Assembly (NCBI GenBank): GCA_002387735.1
Contig: DGKJ01000028.1
Coordinates: 1 to 20,124 of the forward strand
DNA: 20,124 bases
Direction: 5' to 3'
DNA from: Bacteriovoracaceae bacterium UBA4573
GTDB lineage: Bacteria; Bdellovibrionota; UBA1018; UBA923
The translations under genes and the position numbers were made by a program. A model generated the notes under the pieces. That model had not been told where the DNA came from. It worked only from the letters and a program-made list of their open reading frames with translations, and searched no databases. Below are positions 1 to 6,868 of this stretch, piece after piece; positions within the stretch are counted from its first letter, which is position 1; every line of letters starts with the position of its first letter.

Positions 1-1790
1 ATTTTGAGCTCTCCACCAATGCGAGCAAGAATTGTCCGTGCACTAATAACCCCTAACCCCGTGCCGCCAGGTTTCGTCGTCATTTGGTTACCCGAAAGCG
101 CAGCACGCAAAGCTTCATCAGAAAATCCGGCCCCTTGGTCTTTCACAACAATCTCGCACCCGGTATCCGAAACGTGCGCAGACACATAGATTTTCGACGT
201 CGGTGAGGCAGCGGACGAAGCCTCGATAGCATTGAGGAGTATGTTCGTCGCGCAGCGGGACATTTCCGAATATTCGATTGGAACAAAGGCGGTGAATGCT
301 TTTCTGGCAATATCGGCGATCAGCTCGACCGAATGACTCATTTTTAGGTCTTCGATGCAGGTCTGAACCACCCCGCCCAGGCTGCACGCGGGTTGCTCGA
401 AGGCCTCCGGTGCGCTCATTTCAACCTGGCGACTCGACGGCGCAGGGTCGGCGACAGCTTGCTTAAGGTGCAGTTCAACGCTGCCCTTTATGCGGCCCAG
501 CAATGAAGCGATTTTGTCTTTGGTCTCAGGCGCAAGCGCTGTTGAGTCAACCAGCACCGAAACTGCGCCGATTTTATTTCGGAGATCGTGACTGAGTAGC
601 CCCGAGACCCTCCCGAGCCTTACGTCGTGCTCAAGCCGTGCTTCGCGGCGCGCGAGAGCACTCCACGACATTCGCAATGAAACGAGTTGCGAAATCACGA
701 GTGTTACGAGAAACACGCCAAAGCCGATGTCCATTAGAATCGGAAGATTGAACACACGAAGGTCGCGCAGAATATCGTTCGTAATAACAGCGGCCAAAAA
801 CAAAAAACCAAGCTTAAGCCAGAAGCGCCCCGAGCCCGCACGCCAGATCACAAACACTGCGGCAGCCCAGATCATTACAGCTTCTACAAAGAACCAGCGT
901 TTCATCACTCCGGCTACAACAAGTACGCTCTCCGCTGAAAGAAATACGGGCCAAAAGAATAGCACCGGAAGAGAAAGAGCAAGCAAGGTCGCGAGTCTTA
1001 CACGCTGCCGCCCAATTTTCGCTTGAAGCACGGCGTACCAACAAATAAGCGTCACAGCGAGAACGCTCGACATGCCGGTTAGCTTGTACGCGCTCACGAT
1101 ATCCATAAAATGAAAGACCACGCGACTCCGGCAAATTCCAAAAATGAAGCAAGTCACTCCCAGAAGTAAGATGACTGCCTGCTGAAAACGCAACCCCACG
1201 GGAGCCAACCAAGGAAGAGAAATTGCGGCGAGAAGAAGACAGAGGACTGGAATGAACATGCGCGAGCCGTACCAAGAGAGATCAGCGACGTATTTCTTTT
1301 GCTGAAGATCACGGTGAAATCCGATCTCGACAGTGCTGAGATTGAGTCCCTTGCTCGAAGGATACTCAACATAGGCAAGCACACGAAGCGTCACGACGCT
1401 GCTTGTACCAAGAGCTTCACGGGGAATGCGGTACTCACGCACAACGTCCATATTATTTTCGTAATGCGGCGGAAATGAGCCTGTTTCGCCTATCAGAACA
1501 TCGTTGACGTAAGTTCGATCAACGTCCGAAATTCTGCCGAGAAATACACCCAACTCATTTTCTTTGGATTTGTCGGAATACACCGACAGATCAATCCGGG
1601 CGCGATACTCAATAAACCCTTGGTACTCCCGTGAAAGACGCAGCTCTTGCGCTGGCTTCCAGGGCAACCGTTCAGCTTCAGAGACGCTTTTGTACACCCT
1701 ATACTGCCAATCAGTAAGTGAAGGTGGCGCGGCGAATGCTGCACTAGAGGCAAAAGCGATGATGCTGAGTAAGAGTTTTATTTTCGCCAT
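1..1790 (-). CDS. 7TM sensor histidine kinase (3' end outside window)
   Basis: Membrane sensor kinase, open without a stop from the ATG at 1790 to the left edge (596 residues visible). A signal peptide covers about residues 1-20 (ending AAFA). It is followed by a roughly 150-residue extracytoplasmic beta-rich domain resembling the galactose-binding-like sensor modules of 7TMR-DISM proteins. About seven hydrophobic helices follow (about 185-375). The kinase core shows an H-box SHDLRNKI with His401, an N-box NILLNAIEA with Asn516, a G1 box DQGAG with Asp551, and a G2 box GGTGLG just before the edge. The start overlaps the upstream methyltransferase by 13 bp, so the two are translationally coupled. 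The natural partner is the sigma-54 response regulator two genes upstream. The ligand is unknown. Kinase identity is seen directly; the DISM-type sensor assignment is from family knowledge. Confidence 0.88.
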   Translation of the reverse strand, partial: MAKIKLLLSIIAFASSAAFAAPPSLTDWQYRVYKSVSEAERLPWKPAQELRLSREYQGFIEYRARIDLSVYSDKSKENELGVFLGRISDVDRTYVNDVLIGETGSFPPHYENNMDVVREYRIPREALGTSSVVTLRVLAYVEYPSSKGLNLSTVEIGFHRDLQQKKYVADLSWYGSRMFIPVLCLLLAAISLPWLAPVGLRFQQAVILLLGVTCFIFGICRSRVVFHFMDIVSAYKLTGMSSVLAVTLICWYAVLQAKIGRQRVRLATLLALSLPVLFFWPVFLSAESVLVVAGVMKRWFFVEAVMIWAAAVFVIWRAGSGRFWLKLGFLFLAAVITNDILRDLRVFNLPILMDIGFGVFLVTLVISQLVSLRMSWSALARREARLEHDVRLGRVSGLLSHDLRNKIGAVSVLVDSTALAPETKDKIASLLGRIKGSVELHLKQAVADPAPSSRQVEMSAPEAFEQPACSLGGVVQTCIEDLKMSHSVELIADIARKAFTAFVPIEYSEMSRCATNILLNAIEASSAASPTSKIYVSAHVSDTGCEIVVKDQGAGFSDEALRAALSGNQMTTKPGGTGLGVISARTILARIGGELK

Positions 1791-2749
1791 ACCCAGAATA
1801 AGTGATGTTGAGGATGAATTTTTCCACCCTGCTCGTTAAAGATATTTGTGAGCAGCCCGTCGAGAGCTGCTCTTTCCTCGTTATTGAATCGCTGTAGGTC
1901 ATGATTGTAGATGAATGAAAAGTATGCGGTTCCATCTGTCGTTGCTCCAGTAGACTGATTCCATAGCCCCTTCAGATCTACCTCGGTATCAACGTTCAGT
2001 AATTCTACGCCAAATTTTGATCGAACAGCGCTGCTGTCCAGAACTGAAGCAACGGCATTTGAATCACCATGTTTGGAAAGAGCCTTCAATGGAGCTGGAG
2101 CTCGTAATGGATGCTGCGGGGAACCCATAGCCACCATAAAAGTACCGAGTGGAGAAAGCTTTTCGAGTAGGCCCGGGATAATAGTTGGGCTGACGTGATA
2201 GAAAACGTAACTCCCAATCATCCAATCATATTCTGAGTCTCTGAAAGCAGCATTTTCTTTGAAGGCATCCATCGTTTCTGCGAATGCCCGAACTTCAATA
2301 TTTGGATCAAGTTCCTTAATGGCGCGAACGGCCTCGTTCAAAGCACCTTGCGCTGGCTCTACGAGATCAATGCGTATTTTAAAATTTGCCGCCACCTTCG
2401 GAGCCACGCTTTGAAGAACATTTCGAAGTTCCCGAAGATAACGCACTGTCATCTCGCCATTGCCGCAGCCTATTTCTAAGATTCGTGTTGATCCAGACGG
2501 ACCCACGAAACGATGAAATTTCGCTTCGATGTAATTACCAACAGCGATTTCAACCTGATCCCGAAAATTTGTTCTTTTCAGAAAGACGTCGTATCCCGCT
2601 ACATATTTCGATGCTCCACCTTGATCGGTTCTATATTGTTCTTGCGCCATAACGTCTTTTCCTTCCAGTAAGTCGCCACACTTTTTCTTGTCCATGGCCC
2701 GAGCCTGAAAACATCCAAATATCAATGCCGCCAAAAGAAGAGTTCGCAT
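1778..2749 (-). CDS. Class I SAM-dependent methyltransferase with apparent signal peptide
   Basis: 323-residue protein with a Rossmann methyltransferase core. Motif I is LEIGCGNGE at about residues 91-99, an acidic motif II lies in DLVEP, and a motif YDWMIGSYVFYH probably forms the substrate side. The substrate is not recognisable. The N-terminus (MRTLLLAALIFGCFQARA) reads as a signal peptide, with Cys13 as a poor lipobox. This is odd because SAM is cytosolic. The chosen ATG at 2749 overlaps the regulator stop as TGATG and has a GGAG ribosome site 5 bases upstream. A TTG at 2752 is possible. An internal ATG giving MDKKKCGD would remove the signal but has no good ribosome site. It lies between response regulator and kinase in one operon, so a link to that signalling pathway is inferred. 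Confidence 0.8.
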   Translation of the reverse strand: MRTLLLAALIFGCFQARAMDKKKCGDLLEGKDVMAQEQYRTDQGGASKYVAGYDVFLKRTNFRDQVEIAVGNYIEAKFHRFVGPSGSTRILEIGCGNGEMTVRYLRELRNVLQSVAPKVAANFKIRIDLVEPAQGALNEAVRAIKELDPNIEVRAFAETMDAFKENAAFRDSEYDWMIGSYVFYHVSPTIIPGLLEKLSPLGTFMVAMGSPQHPLRAPAPLKALSKHGDSNAVASVLDSSAVRSKFGVELLNVDTEVDLKGLWNQSTGATTDGTAYFSFIYNHDLQRFNNEERAALDGLLTNIFNEQGGKIHPQHHLFWVWRK

Positions 2750-3897
2750 CAATGCTCCGTCACCTGAGTTTTTACCGAAGGGCTTCGATAAACATCGAGT
2801 CGGTTGATCTTCTTAAAAAGCGTGCTTCGGCCGTGTCCAAGCACTGATGCGGTTTTCGCTACGTTGCCGTCGCAAAGCTCAAGCGCGTTGCGTAAGTATT
2901 CTCTCTCTGCGGCTTCCATAAATTGCTGAAACGCTTCTGCCGAGAGCTCGCGCTGTTCTTTTGGAAGTAACGACAGGTAAGCAGCAGATTGACGACTCAG
3001 GCTTGTCGTCGGAATGCGCACCGCAAAGTCCTGCTTTTCGATCACAGTGTCGTTACGTCGTCTTAGGTTGATCAAAGCACGTTCAATCGCGTTCGCTAGC
3101 TCACGAACATTTCCTGGCCAACTTTGACGCGATAGATATTTTACAGCCTCTTCGGAAATTGAATACTTTGGCCCACAAAGCGTAGTTACGAAAAAACGCG
3201 CCAGGTCTGGAATGTCTTGTGGATGATTTCGCAGAGCCTCGGTGTGAATGCGAAAAACATTCAGTCGATAGAAAAGGTCTTCACGAAATTTTCCATCACG
3301 AATCCAATCTTCAAGAGGCCGATTTGTCGCCGCGAGGACTCGTACATTTACAGATAAAACCTCATTCGATCCAACTGGGCTAAACTCACCCTCTTGGAGC
3401 ACCCGAAGCAGCTTTGCTTGAGCAGCTAGAGGCAATTCACCGATTTCGTCGAGAAAGAGATCACCACCGTCGGCAAGGGCAAACTTTCCTGCTTTATTTG
3501 CGTTTGCTCCGGTAAACGCGCCTGCAACATGCCCAAAAAGTTCACTCTCAATAAGATTTTCAGGAATAGCGCCACAGTTGATAGCAAAGAATGGCCGATG
3601 CGGATCAGCTTCGATCGCATGAATTCTTCGAGCAACTGGCTCCTTTCCAGTCCCGCTTTCTCCCGTGATGAGTACAGGAGAAGGGCTTCCCTTGAGGCTT
3701 TCGATCGTTGCTCTTAGCTCTGTCATTACTGCCGACGAACCGATGATCTCGTGGCGAAAGGATTCTTTGATAAGTTGATGAAGGTTATCGGATTGGCGCT
3801 TGAGAGCAACGTGACTCAAGGCATTTGGAATACGCACCAAAAGCTCAGGCACAATGTTTTCAGACTTTTGAATATAGTCCGCAGCACCAGAATCCAT
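2749..3897 (-). CDS. Sigma-54 response regulator, receiver domain truncated by IS
   Basis: NtrC-family transcriptional activator missing nearly all of its receiver. The remaining 382 residues begin with GAADYIQK, which matches the last beta-strand and conserved lysine of a receiver domain. The AAA+ domain follows: Walker A GESGTGK at 79-85, the sigma-54 contact loop GAFTGA at 126-131, and Walker B GDLFLDE at 145-151. A Fis-type helix-turn-helix covers about 345-369. Full-length relatives have about 450-480 residues. Coding sense can be followed upstream to about 3923, where the IS begins; the phosphorylated aspartate is lost. The first usable ATG is at 3897. Transposase transcription runs in the same direction and could read through. 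Loss of the receiver may make it constitutive (as in some relatives) or dead; the sequence cannot decide. Confidence 0.85.
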   Translation of the reverse strand: MDSGAADYIQKSENIVPELLVRIPNALSHVALKRQSDNLHQLIKESFRHEIIGSSAVMTELRATIESLKGSPSPVLITGESGTGKEPVARRIHAIEADPHRPFFAINCGAIPENLIESELFGHVAGAFTGANANKAGKFALADGGDLFLDEIGELPLAAQAKLLRVLQEGEFSPVGSNEVLSVNVRVLAATNRPLEDWIRDGKFREDLFYRLNVFRIHTEALRNHPQDIPDLARFFVTTLCGPKYSISEEAVKYLSRQSWPGNVRELANAIERALINLRRRNDTVIEKQDFAVRIPTTSLSRQSAAYLSLLPKEQRELSAEAFQQFMEAAEREYLRNALELCDGNVAKTASVLGHGRSTLFKKINRLDVYRSPSVKTQVTEH

Positions 3898-3923
3898 GCA
3901 TTGCCGAACTTCGCCTAGATTCC

Positions 3924-3960
3924 TGACCTTCCCCGCTTTTCTGAGCCACTCATAAGCTCA
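3924..3960. repeat. IS terminal inverted repeat, left (transposase 3' side)
   Basis: Begins TGACCTTCCCCGC, continues with CTGAGCCA and ends with TAAGCTCA. Aligned with the complement of 5115-5151 it matches over about 37 bases, with a one-base gap in the C run and a few mismatches. The transposase stop codon lies inside it. Confidence 0.85.
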
Positions 3961-4810
3961 CGCTCCGGCAACTTTTTCCGTTTAACTCATCTCTCTTCTG
4001 CGATGCAAATTCTTTTGGTGTAAGGCCGTCGAGAGAACTGTGCGGCCGTTCTTCTACGTAATGTTTTCTCCAGTTCTCGATGATGAGGCGAGCCTCTTCG
4101 ATCGTCGAAAACCAGTGCTGATTGAGGCAGAGATCACGAAACTTCCCGTTGAACGACTCTATGAAGGCGTTCTGCGTCGGCTTCCCTGGCTCGATGAAGA
4201 AGAGCTTCACGTCGTTCATCGATGCCCACCTGGCCATGGCGCGGCTCACGAACTCTGGGCCATTGTCGGAGACGATGATCTTGGGTTTTCTGCCGGCAAT
4301 CTTAAGACGCTCGAGAACGCGTGCGACATCTGAGCCGCGAATGGATCTGGCGGCATGGATTGCAGGCGACTCTCTCGTGCAGTGGTCGATGATGGTCAGC
4401 GCCTTGAAACGGCGGCAGTCGACGAGCTCGTCGTGAACAAAGTCCATCGCCCAAACCTCATCTTGGCGCTCTGGGACGGGAATCGCCTCGCGAAGGTGCC
4501 TAAGCCTCTTCTTTTTGCGTTTTAGCCGCAGGGATAGGCCTTCCTTGCGATAAATTCGTTCGACTCGGTTGTAGCCCAAGTTCTTCACCTCGTTCTTTAA
4601 AAGCAACCAAAGCTGCGGGCTTCCATATCTGGGGTATCGCGCGGCAAGTTCCTTGAGCCTCGCGCGAAGATCCGCGTTGCGATCGGGCCGCGGCTTGTAC
4701 TGCTTGGTCGAACGCTCAACCTTTGCGACTTTGCAGGTCCGACGACAGCTCATCCGGTGAGCTGCCATCAGATAATCCACGATCCGGCGCCTATCGGCGG
4801 GCCTTACCAC
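3950..4810 (-). CDS. IS3-family transposase OrfB (DDE catalytic part, made as OrfAB)
   Basis: Catalytic domain of the transposase, about 286 residues after the frameshift point. It has an N-terminal HTH_21-like region (RYPRYGSPQLW ... RVERIYRKEGL), then an rve integrase core. The catalytic residues are Asp in WAMDFVHDEL, Asp in IVSDNGPEF and Glu in NAFIESFNG; the last two are separated by 35 residues, the D(35)E spacing of IS3 elements. The C-terminal segment (HSSLDGLTPKEFA) is also typical. The open frame extends upstream to 4951, antiparallel to nothing else and overlapping orfA, but it is expected to be reached by a -1 shift at 4810-4816. No residues look damaged. Confidence 0.93.
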   Translation of the reverse strand: MVRPADRRRIVDYLMAAHRMSCRRTCKVAKVERSTKQYKPRPDRNADLRARLKELAARYPRYGSPQLWLLLKNEVKNLGYNRVERIYRKEGLSLRLKRKKKRLRHLREAIPVPERQDEVWAMDFVHDELVDCRRFKALTIIDHCTRESPAIHAARSIRGSDVARVLERLKIAGRKPKIIVSDNGPEFVSRAMARWASMNDVKLFFIEPGKPTQNAFIESFNGKFRDLCLNQHWFSTIEEARLIIENWRKHYVEERPHSSLDGLTPKEFASQKRDELNGKSCRSVSL

Positions 4811-5070
4811 TTTTTTGACAGCACATCCTTGAGCGCAAGGTTGTCGAGCGAGAGGTTGGCGACGATCTTCTTGAGCTTGGCGTTCTCCGCTTCGAGCTCG
4901 CGCATCCTGCGCGCCTCCTGCACTTCCATGCCGGAGTAACGCTTCTTCCACTTGTAGAAAGTCCAGTGGCTGATCCCGGCCTTTCTACAAACCTCGGGCA
5001 CCGGCGTCCCGCTCGACGCATCTTTTAACGTCGCGATGATCTTCTCTTCGCTATGCTGCGACTTTTTCAT
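4804..5070 (-). CDS. IS3-family transposase OrfA (DNA-binding subunit)
   Basis: 88-residue protein with an N-terminal helix-turn-helix of the HTH_Tnp_1 type (SEEKIIATLKDASSG ... GISHWTFYKWKKRY) that recognises the IS ends. A leucine-rich coiled segment (RELEAENAKLKKIV) for oligomerisation follows. The ATG at 5070 is preferred because AAGGA lies about 8 bases upstream; a TTG two codons earlier has no advantage. It ends in the IS407-type tail ALKDVLSKKW and overlaps the orfB frame, so it is also the N-terminal part of a frameshifted OrfAB transposase. Confidence 0.92.
   Translation of the reverse strand: MKKSQHSEEKIIATLKDASSGTPVPEVCRKAGISHWTFYKWKKRYSGMEVQEARRMRELEAENAKLKKIVANLSLDNLALKDVLSKKW
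4810..4816 (-). other. Programmed -1 frameshift site (A AAA AAG)
   Basis: The minus strand reads tcA AAA AAG tgg taa in the orfA frame, a canonical slippery heptamer two codons before the orfA stop. A -1 slip continues as gtg gta agg into the DDE frame. Both frames are open across the site. This is the standard IS3-family way to make the OrfAB fusion; use of the site here is inferred. Confidence 0.85.
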
Positions 5071-5114
5071 TCTCAAAATCCTTTCCTAAATTACACTTAG
5101 TTTAACCGGATTTT

Positions 5115-5151
5115 GAGCTAACAACTGGCCCAGTTTTGCGGGGGAAGGTCA
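5115..5151. repeat. IS terminal inverted repeat, right (transposase 5' side)
   Basis: Read on the minus strand it begins TGACCTTCCCCCGC and continues CTGGGCCA ... TAGCTCA, the mate of 3924-3960. Its terminal TGA supplies the stop codon that ends the truncated AbiEii reading frame. Confidence 0.85.
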
Positions 5152-5622
5152 AACCATCTGTGGCCCTGGAGTGATAGTGTCACCAATACCGAGGTCAAAG
5201 TTGATGATTTGGGCCCGTTTTATGTCTTTGAGTAATTCACCAATGCCAGCTCGATAGGTGTGGCGAATTCCACCATATTCACCTTGAGTTGCCAAATCCA
5301 TTTGGCTTTCAAATCGAAACCAAACTCCATCATCAATATCGGATTGGGCTTGTCGCTTTACCAAGTCAAGAGTTTGCTCGATGTTTGATTTTACGAGGAG
5401 TGCATCTAAGTCCACAGTGTACCTAGGAGAATCATAGACTTTCAGGCCAACAAAGCCACCTTTGAAAACCAAGTTTTGACTGAGCTTTTTATCAGCAATA
5501 AGGCGGGCTACAAGTCGCTCAATCAAAAAAACTGTTTCAAGGTGCGAGTATTTAATTTTCATTTTTGAAGCCAAACTTTTCAGTTTGGCCCTGACGGATT
5601 CACCCTTAATTTTTGTTGTCAT
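5149..5622 (-). pseudogene. abiEii: AbiEii nucleotidyltransferase toxin, C-terminus cut off by IS
   Basis: N-terminal part (157 residues) of the AbiEii toxin, a DNA polymerase-beta-like nucleotidyltransferase of the type IV AbiE toxin-antitoxin and phage abortive-infection system. Visible family features are LVFKGGFVGLKVY (the GG motif) and RYTVDLDALL with the metal-binding DxD. The family usually has about 270-300 residues, so nearly half is missing. Native sequence ends at PGPQMV, and the next bases, TGA of the IS end, form the stop. The ATG at 5622 overlaps the antitoxin stop (ATGA), the usual AbiE arrangement. Without the C-terminal domain the toxin is probably inactive, although the catalytic N-terminal motifs are intact. 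Confidence 0.85.
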
Positions 5623-6200
5623 GTTATCGATCCTATAATGGCCTCGAAATACTTGGTGATGTAAGAATCAAGGCCTATTTCTCTGGCAGTGGTTCCAATT
5701 TTTTTAAGATTAGTTCGTTTTTGCTGAATGGCTGTCTTGGCAGCCTTTATTGCGGTTCGTTCACCAATTTTGGTGGCAAGCTTAAAGCTCTCAACAATAG
5801 CTCGTTCAAGGCTTACGATTTTGTATCCTTTGCCCTCAATGATGGCTTTGTTGAGCGGAGTTTTGGTGCGGATAAGTCTGTAGTCTTTGCTTCTTGTTTT
5901 CTTTGTCGATGGCACCAAGACCCAAACTTGCTGAGGGACTTGTTCAATCAGGTTGTAATAGTAAAGAGCAGACAGGCCGCCCACAACAACATCAGGCCCA
6001 AGTTTGCTACAGGCGACCTGAAAATCAATCTCTCGATCAACCGGTGCTTGAGGGTGCGAATAGATGCCCCTTCCCATGCGAAGCAGTTTATCTTCTTTCA
6101 CAAGTTTAGCGAGATCCTGCCTAGTGAGGCCAATGGCTTCAGCTTCAGCCAGAGTGAAGATTTTCTTTTTCTTGAGCTTTGATTCTTGCTGTGGGGTCAT
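5619..6200 (-). CDS. abiEi: AbiEi antitoxin / autorepressor
   Basis: 193-residue antitoxin of the AbiE system. An N-terminal winged-helix domain (FTLAEAEAIGLTRQDLAKLVKE, then LLRMGRGIYSHP) is the AbiEi DNA-binding fold. The C-terminal part (about 70-193) is the domain that neutralises AbiEii, with LSALYYYNLI and RAIVESFKLATK resembling family blocks. The ATG at 6200 is chosen over an in-frame ATG at 6284 because the extra 28 residues do not look like the family and would run through the operator palindrome. There is no Shine-Dalgarno sequence; a -10 box ends 7 bases before the ATG, so the mRNA may be leaderless. It overlaps abiEii by 4 bp. Autoregulation through the palindromes upstream is expected from studied AbiE systems. 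Confidence 0.87.
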   Translation of the reverse strand: MTPQQESKLKKKKIFTLAEAEAIGLTRQDLAKLVKEDKLLRMGRGIYSHPQAPVDREIDFQVACSKLGPDVVVGGLSALYYYNLIEQVPQQVWVLVPSTKKTRSKDYRLIRTKTPLNKAIIEGKGYKIVSLERAIVESFKLATKIGERTAIKAAKTAIQQKRTNLKKIGTTAREIGLDSYITKYFEAIIGSIT

Positions 6201-6206
6201 AATTAT

Positions 6207-6235
6207 ATTAAACCGACAAAAGAGACATTTTTCAA
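6207..6235 (-). promoter_or_regulatory. Predicted abiE promoter
   Basis: On the minus strand, TTGAAA (6235-6230) and TTTAAT (6212-6207) are separated by 17 bases, a good sigma-70-type spacing. Transcription would begin about 6200, at the abiEi ATG itself. The -35 box sits on the dyad centre of the 6216-6253 palindrome, which suits repression by steric block. Confidence 0.5.
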
Positions 6236-6253
6236 CAAAAATGTCTCTTTTGT
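6216..6253. promoter_or_regulatory. Palindromic operator 1, abiE promoter
   Basis: Perfect inverted repeat with 17-bp arms (6216-6232 and 6237-6253) and a 4-base centre, caac. The half-site contains AAAAGAGACATTT. It covers the -35 region and spacer of the predicted abiE promoter. Studied AbiEi proteins repress their operon by binding two inverted repeats in the promoter, so this is most likely an AbiEi operator. There is no U-tract suggesting a terminator. Confidence 0.7.
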
Positions 6254-6273
6254 TTAATCGAAGGTCGTGGGTG

Positions 6274-6307
6274 AAAAGTGACATTTCTTAAAGAAAATGT
6301 CACTTTT
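6274..6307. promoter_or_regulatory. Palindromic operator 2, abiE promoter
   Basis: Inverted repeat with 13-bp arms (6274-6286 and 6295-6307) and an 8-base centre. The half-site AAAAGTGACATTT differs from operator 1 by one base, so four near-identical half-sites are present. The dyad centres are 56 bp apart, a little over five helical turns, consistent with cooperative binding on one face of the DNA. Confidence 0.68.
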
Positions 6308-6345
6308 GTCCAAAACCCACAAAAAATGGGACCTTGGGGTATTTA

Positions 6346-6382
6346 ATAATCTTACCCACGATTACGATCTGGGTAAGATTAT
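6346..6382. repeat. Inverted repeat downstream of the membrane-protein gene
   Basis: Perfect 13-bp arms, ATAATCTTACCCA (6346-6358) and its complement (6370-6382), around an 11-base loop. It lies 16 bases beyond the stop of the minus-strand membrane-protein gene, so it may stop or stabilise that transcript. No clear U-run follows on the minus strand, so a regulatory site is equally possible. Confidence 0.5.
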
Positions 6383-6398
6383 CAGATATGGCATGGAT

Positions 6399-6851
6399 TT
6401 ATGAAGCAGGGCTATGTCTCCATAGGGCAAAGCCATAGAGTACCATTGCTACAGTCATGCTTGTGGCACCAACAAGCACAAAAATAGGTGATGTGCCTAA
6501 TACGACCTCTCCTAAAATTCCGATTGGCATCAGAATCCCACCCAGGCTTAACCATGAAATCACTCGAGTGCCCCGATCACAGACTGGAAATTGAAAAAGG
6601 AGGAAGCCAATCACAATATTCAAAAATCCGAATAATGTTCCATGAACATGGGCCAATCGAGTCTCAAAATGAGCTCCCGTCGAGTATTGTGCTGCCCACT
6701 CTGCTGCATTTGGAGCAAAGTCTCGCAGGTAAACCAACACGAAGCCTAAAAACATAAAGGCTCCCATGGTCCACAGTCCAATGATTAAATTTTTCTTCCC
6801 AACAAATTTTTTACTGCTAGTGCAAATCTCAGCTGTTGCTTGGTTCGTCAT
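6399..6851 (-). CDS. Small four-helix membrane protein, function unknown
   Basis: 150-residue integral membrane protein that I cannot assign to a named family with confidence. Hydrophobic helices lie at about residues 21-42, 70-90, 97-116 and 121-143. A conserved-looking HxxxxxxHxH pattern (His61, His68, His70) sits just before helix 2 and could bind metal or haem, but this is speculative. The first 19 residues are polar and probably cytoplasmic. The ATG at 6851 has an AGGAG ribosome site 7 bases upstream. It begins 17 bp after the cupin gene on the same strand, so the two probably form an operon that may be controlled by the divergent TetR gene. Confidence 0.75.
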   Translation of the reverse strand: MTNQATAEICTSSKKFVGKKNLIIGLWTMGAFMFLGFVLVYLRDFAPNAAEWAAQYSTGAHFETRLAHVHGTLFGFLNIVIGFLLFQFPVCDRGTRVISWLSLGGILMPIGILGEVVLGTSPIFVLVGATSMTVAMVLYGFALWRHSPAS

Positions 6852-6868
6852 AGTAGTCTCCTAAAGTT

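Larger units (their letters stand above)
3924..5151 (-). mobile_element. IS3-family (IS407-like) insertion sequence, complete
   Basis: A 1228-bp element bounded by imperfect inverted repeats starting TGACCTTCCCC on both ends. It holds orfA and orfB in overlapping frames with a canonical A6G slippery site and a DDE transposase. The orfA ending (ALKDVLxKKW) is typical of the IS407 subgroup. That subgroup normally makes a 4-bp target duplication, but the flanks are ttcc (3920-3923) and aacc (5152-5155), so none is present. Both neighbouring genes are cut at its ends. The element looks intact and potentially active; the lack of duplication suggests recombination between copies or an adjacent deletion after insertion. 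Confidence 0.93.

Noticed and set aside
814..1384. Several open frames on both strands at 118-1840
   Set aside because: They are shadows of the continuous histidine kinase frame, whose H-, N- and G-boxes are all in one phase with the ATG at 1790.
3920..5155. A 4-bp target duplication around the IS
   Set aside because: The flanks are ttcc and aacc, which match at only two positions.
6201..6284. An earlier ATG start for AbiEi
   Set aside because: The extension does not resemble AbiEi proteins and would place the operator and promoter inside the coding region.
6216..6307. The abiE palindromes as transcription terminators or a CRISPR-like repeat
   Set aside because: Neither is followed by a U-tract on either strand, only two units occur, and there are no spacers or cas genes.
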